A DNA stretch of 13,376 bases, taken from Sedimenticola sp. Its GTDB lineage: Bacteria > Pseudomonadota > Gammaproteobacteria > Chromatiales > Chromatiaceae. The stretch covers positions 1-13,376 of the forward strand of contig JALWGP010000141.1 of assembly GCA_027038775.1 (NCBI GenBank). Reading direction: 5' to 3'. Each line of letters starts with the position of its first letter. The first letter of the stretch is position 1. Below, in pieces: positions 12,331-13,376 of the stretch. The notes beneath the pieces are model-generated. The model did no database searches. It was not told where the DNA came from and saw only the letters and a list, made by a program, of their open reading frames with translations. Made by a program: the position numbers and the translations under genes.

Positions 12331-12355
12331 AAAAAAACCCTCCACGAGGGAGGGT
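12331..12355 (-). terminator. Rho-independent terminator of rplM-rpsI
   Basis: On the minus strand ACCCTCC (12355-12349) pairs with GGAGGGT (12343-12337) around a CTCGT loop, followed by a run of T (12337-12331). It lies 24 nt after the rpsI stop. Confidence 0.92.
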
Positions 12356-12379
12356 TCGTGAAACGGGAAGCGGGATCCG

Positions 12380-12772
12380 TCAGCGCTTGGAGTACTGCGG
12401 CCGCTTGCGCGCCTTGTGCAGGCCCACCTTCTTGCGCTCCACCATGCGGGCGTCGCGGGTGAGGAAGCCGGCCTTGCGCAGGGGCGCGCGCAGGGATTCG
12501 TCGTACTCGAGCAGGGCGCGGGCGATGCCGTGGCGGATGGCGCCGGCCTGGCCGGTGGTGCCGCCGCCCTTGACGGTGATGTTGGCGCTCACCTTGTCCA
12601 GCATCTCGGTCACCTCCAGCGGTTGGCGCACGATCATGCGTGCGGTCTCGCGGCCAAAGAACTTGTCCAGGGGGCGGCCGTTGACGGTGATGGTGCCGTC
12701 GCCGGGGGCGAGAAACACCCGCGCGGTGGAGGTCTTGCGTCGTCCGGTGCCGTAGTTGTATTGCTGTGCCAT
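12380..12772 (-). CDS. rpsI: 30S ribosomal protein S9
   Basis: Small-subunit ribosomal protein whose C-terminal tail reaches the P-site tRNA. The 130-residue length equals the usual bacterial size. It begins [21 protein letters not shown], carries the [20 protein letters not shown] signature in the middle (about residues 69-88), and ends in the conserved basic tail RKRPQYSKR, whose last Arg contacts tRNA. It is the second gene of the rplM-rpsI operon, 29 nt after rplM, and is followed by a strong terminator. Confidence 0.98.
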   Translation of the reverse strand: MAQQYNYGTGRRKTSTARVFLAPGDGTITVNGRPLDKFFGRETARMIVRQPLEVTEMLDKVSANITVKGGGTTGQAGAIRHGIARALLEYDESLRAPLRKAGFLTRDARMVERKKVGLHKARKRPQYSKR

Positions 12773-12801
12773 GAGTCTCGAATCCGTATCAGCTTGTTCG
12801 T

Positions 12802-13230
12802 TCAGATGTCCAGGGGCTTGGGCTGCTGCGCCTGGTGGGGATGCTCGGGGCCGGCGTAGACCTTGAGCTTCTTGAACATGGCGCGACCCAGGGGGTTGCG
12901 CGGAAGCATGCCCTTGACGGCGTGTTGCAGCACCCGCTCGGGCGCCTTCTGCAGCAGCTTTTCCAGGTTGATGGACTTGAGGTTGCCCACGTAACCGGTG
13001 TGGTGGTGGTACATCTTGTCCTTCATCTTGTTGCCGGTGACGCGGATCTTCTCGGCGTTGATCACCACGATGTAGTCGCCGGTGTCCACGTGGGGGGTGT
13101 AGATGGGCTTGTGCTTGCCCTTGAGGCGACGGGCGATCTCACTGGCCATGCGGCCCAGGGTCTTGCCTTCGGCGTCGATGAGGTACCAGTCCCGGCGCAC
13201 TTCCGCCGGCTTTGCGCTTACCGTTGTCAT
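12802..13230 (-). CDS. rplM: 50S ribosomal protein L13
   Basis: Early-assembly large-subunit protein. The 142 residues match the E. coli length. Visible family features: [19 protein letters not shown] near the N-terminus, [18 protein letters not shown], the [14 protein letters not shown] segment, and the signature [21 protein letters not shown], ending [11 protein letters not shown]. It is the first gene of the operon with rpsI. The start ATG at 13230 is preceded by GGGAACGAGAAC, a weak ribosome site, compatible with the translational feedback known for this operon in E. coli. Confidence 0.98.
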   Translation of the reverse strand: MTTVSAKPAEVRRDWYLIDAEGKTLGRMASEIARRLKGKHKPIYTPHVDTGDYIVVINAEKIRVTGNKMKDKMYHHHTGYVGNLKSINLEKLLQKAPERVLQHAVKGMLPRNPLGRAMFKKLKVYAGPEHPHQAQQPKPLDI

Positions 13231-13249
13231 GTTCTCGTTCCCACAGATA

Positions 13250-13261
13250 GCGAAGCTTCGC
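13250..13261 (-). promoter_or_regulatory. Perfect palindrome in the rplM leader
   Basis: GCGAAGCTTCGC is a 12-bp perfect palindrome located between the predicted transcription start and the rplM ATG. In the message it could form a small hairpin. The E. coli L13 leader is a feedback target, so a regulatory RNA element here is possible but unproven. Confidence 0.35.
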
Positions 13262-13283
13262 CATGTTCCACGAAAGGGCGCGA

Positions 13284-13312
13284 ATATTAGCCGACTTCCG
13301 GGGAAGATACAA
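13284..13312 (-). promoter_or_regulatory. Predicted rplM-rpsI promoter
   Basis: Minus strand: -35 TTGTAT (13312-13307), a 17-bp spacer, -10 TAATAT (13289-13284). It predicts a leader of roughly 47 nt. The remaining 64 nt to the window end show no gene. Confidence 0.7.
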
Positions 13313-13376
13313 GCGGTTTTCCGGTTGTCCGGTTCGGTCGCCGGTGATTCGCGGGGGGCGCTGCTCCCACGGACGG

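Overview
The window looks like chromosomal DNA of a GC-rich gammaproteobacterium. The main evidence is the block ygfB-pepP divergent from zapA-ssrS(6S RNA)-fau, a gene order typical of gammaproteobacteria, together with divergent ilvA/rpiA, a Gram-negative porin and rplM-rpsI. Protein style and GC content would fit a Chromatiales/Ectothiorhodospiraceae-like organism, but that is an inference and I cannot assign a genus.

Layout. Positions 1-3250 are core genes: pepP (minus strand, cut by the window start), ygfB (minus), then on plus a short coiled-coil protein of the TIGR02449 type, zapA, 6S RNA and fau. Positions 3353-3688 hold an extremely lysine-rich histone H1-like protein. Positions 3824-6143 hold ilvA (minus) and rpiA (plus), transcribed divergently. 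Positions 6144-10190 are an accessory, repeat-rich island: a Uma2-family nuclease gene between two nearly identical hairpin repeats, two separate nucleotidyltransferase/HepT-like toxin-antitoxin pairs (one with its HepT-like partner cut by an in-frame TAG), a degenerate spacer, and a REP-associated Y1 (HUH) transposase bracketed by 24-nt terminal inverted repeats and, further out, 39-nt direct repeats. Positions 10191-11472 are a porin gene with clear promoter and terminator. Positions 11517-12214 are a VapBC-type toxin-antitoxin pair. Positions 12331-13312 are the rplM-rpsI ribosomal operon (minus) with its terminator and promoter.

How the parts work together. The core genes cover peptide turnover (PepP), cell-division ring assembly (ZapA), RNA polymerase control (6S RNA), folate recovery (Fau), isoleucine synthesis (IlvA), the pentose phosphate pathway (RpiA) and translation (L13, S9). 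The accessory stretch from rpiA to rpsI carries three toxin-antitoxin-like pairs and one predicted nuclease, separated by small palindromic repeats. Several of these repeats sit directly behind genes, where they would act as terminators. The transposase between its repeats is the likely source of some of this repeat traffic.

Most notable: the TAG-interrupted HepT-like gene at 7007-7480, the transposase whose own stop codon lies inside its terminal inverted repeat, the direct repeats around the Uma2 gene, and a ygfB/zapA intergenic promoter in which the two opposed -10 boxes overlap. I see good candidates for follow-up but no complete new system that I can prove from sequence alone.
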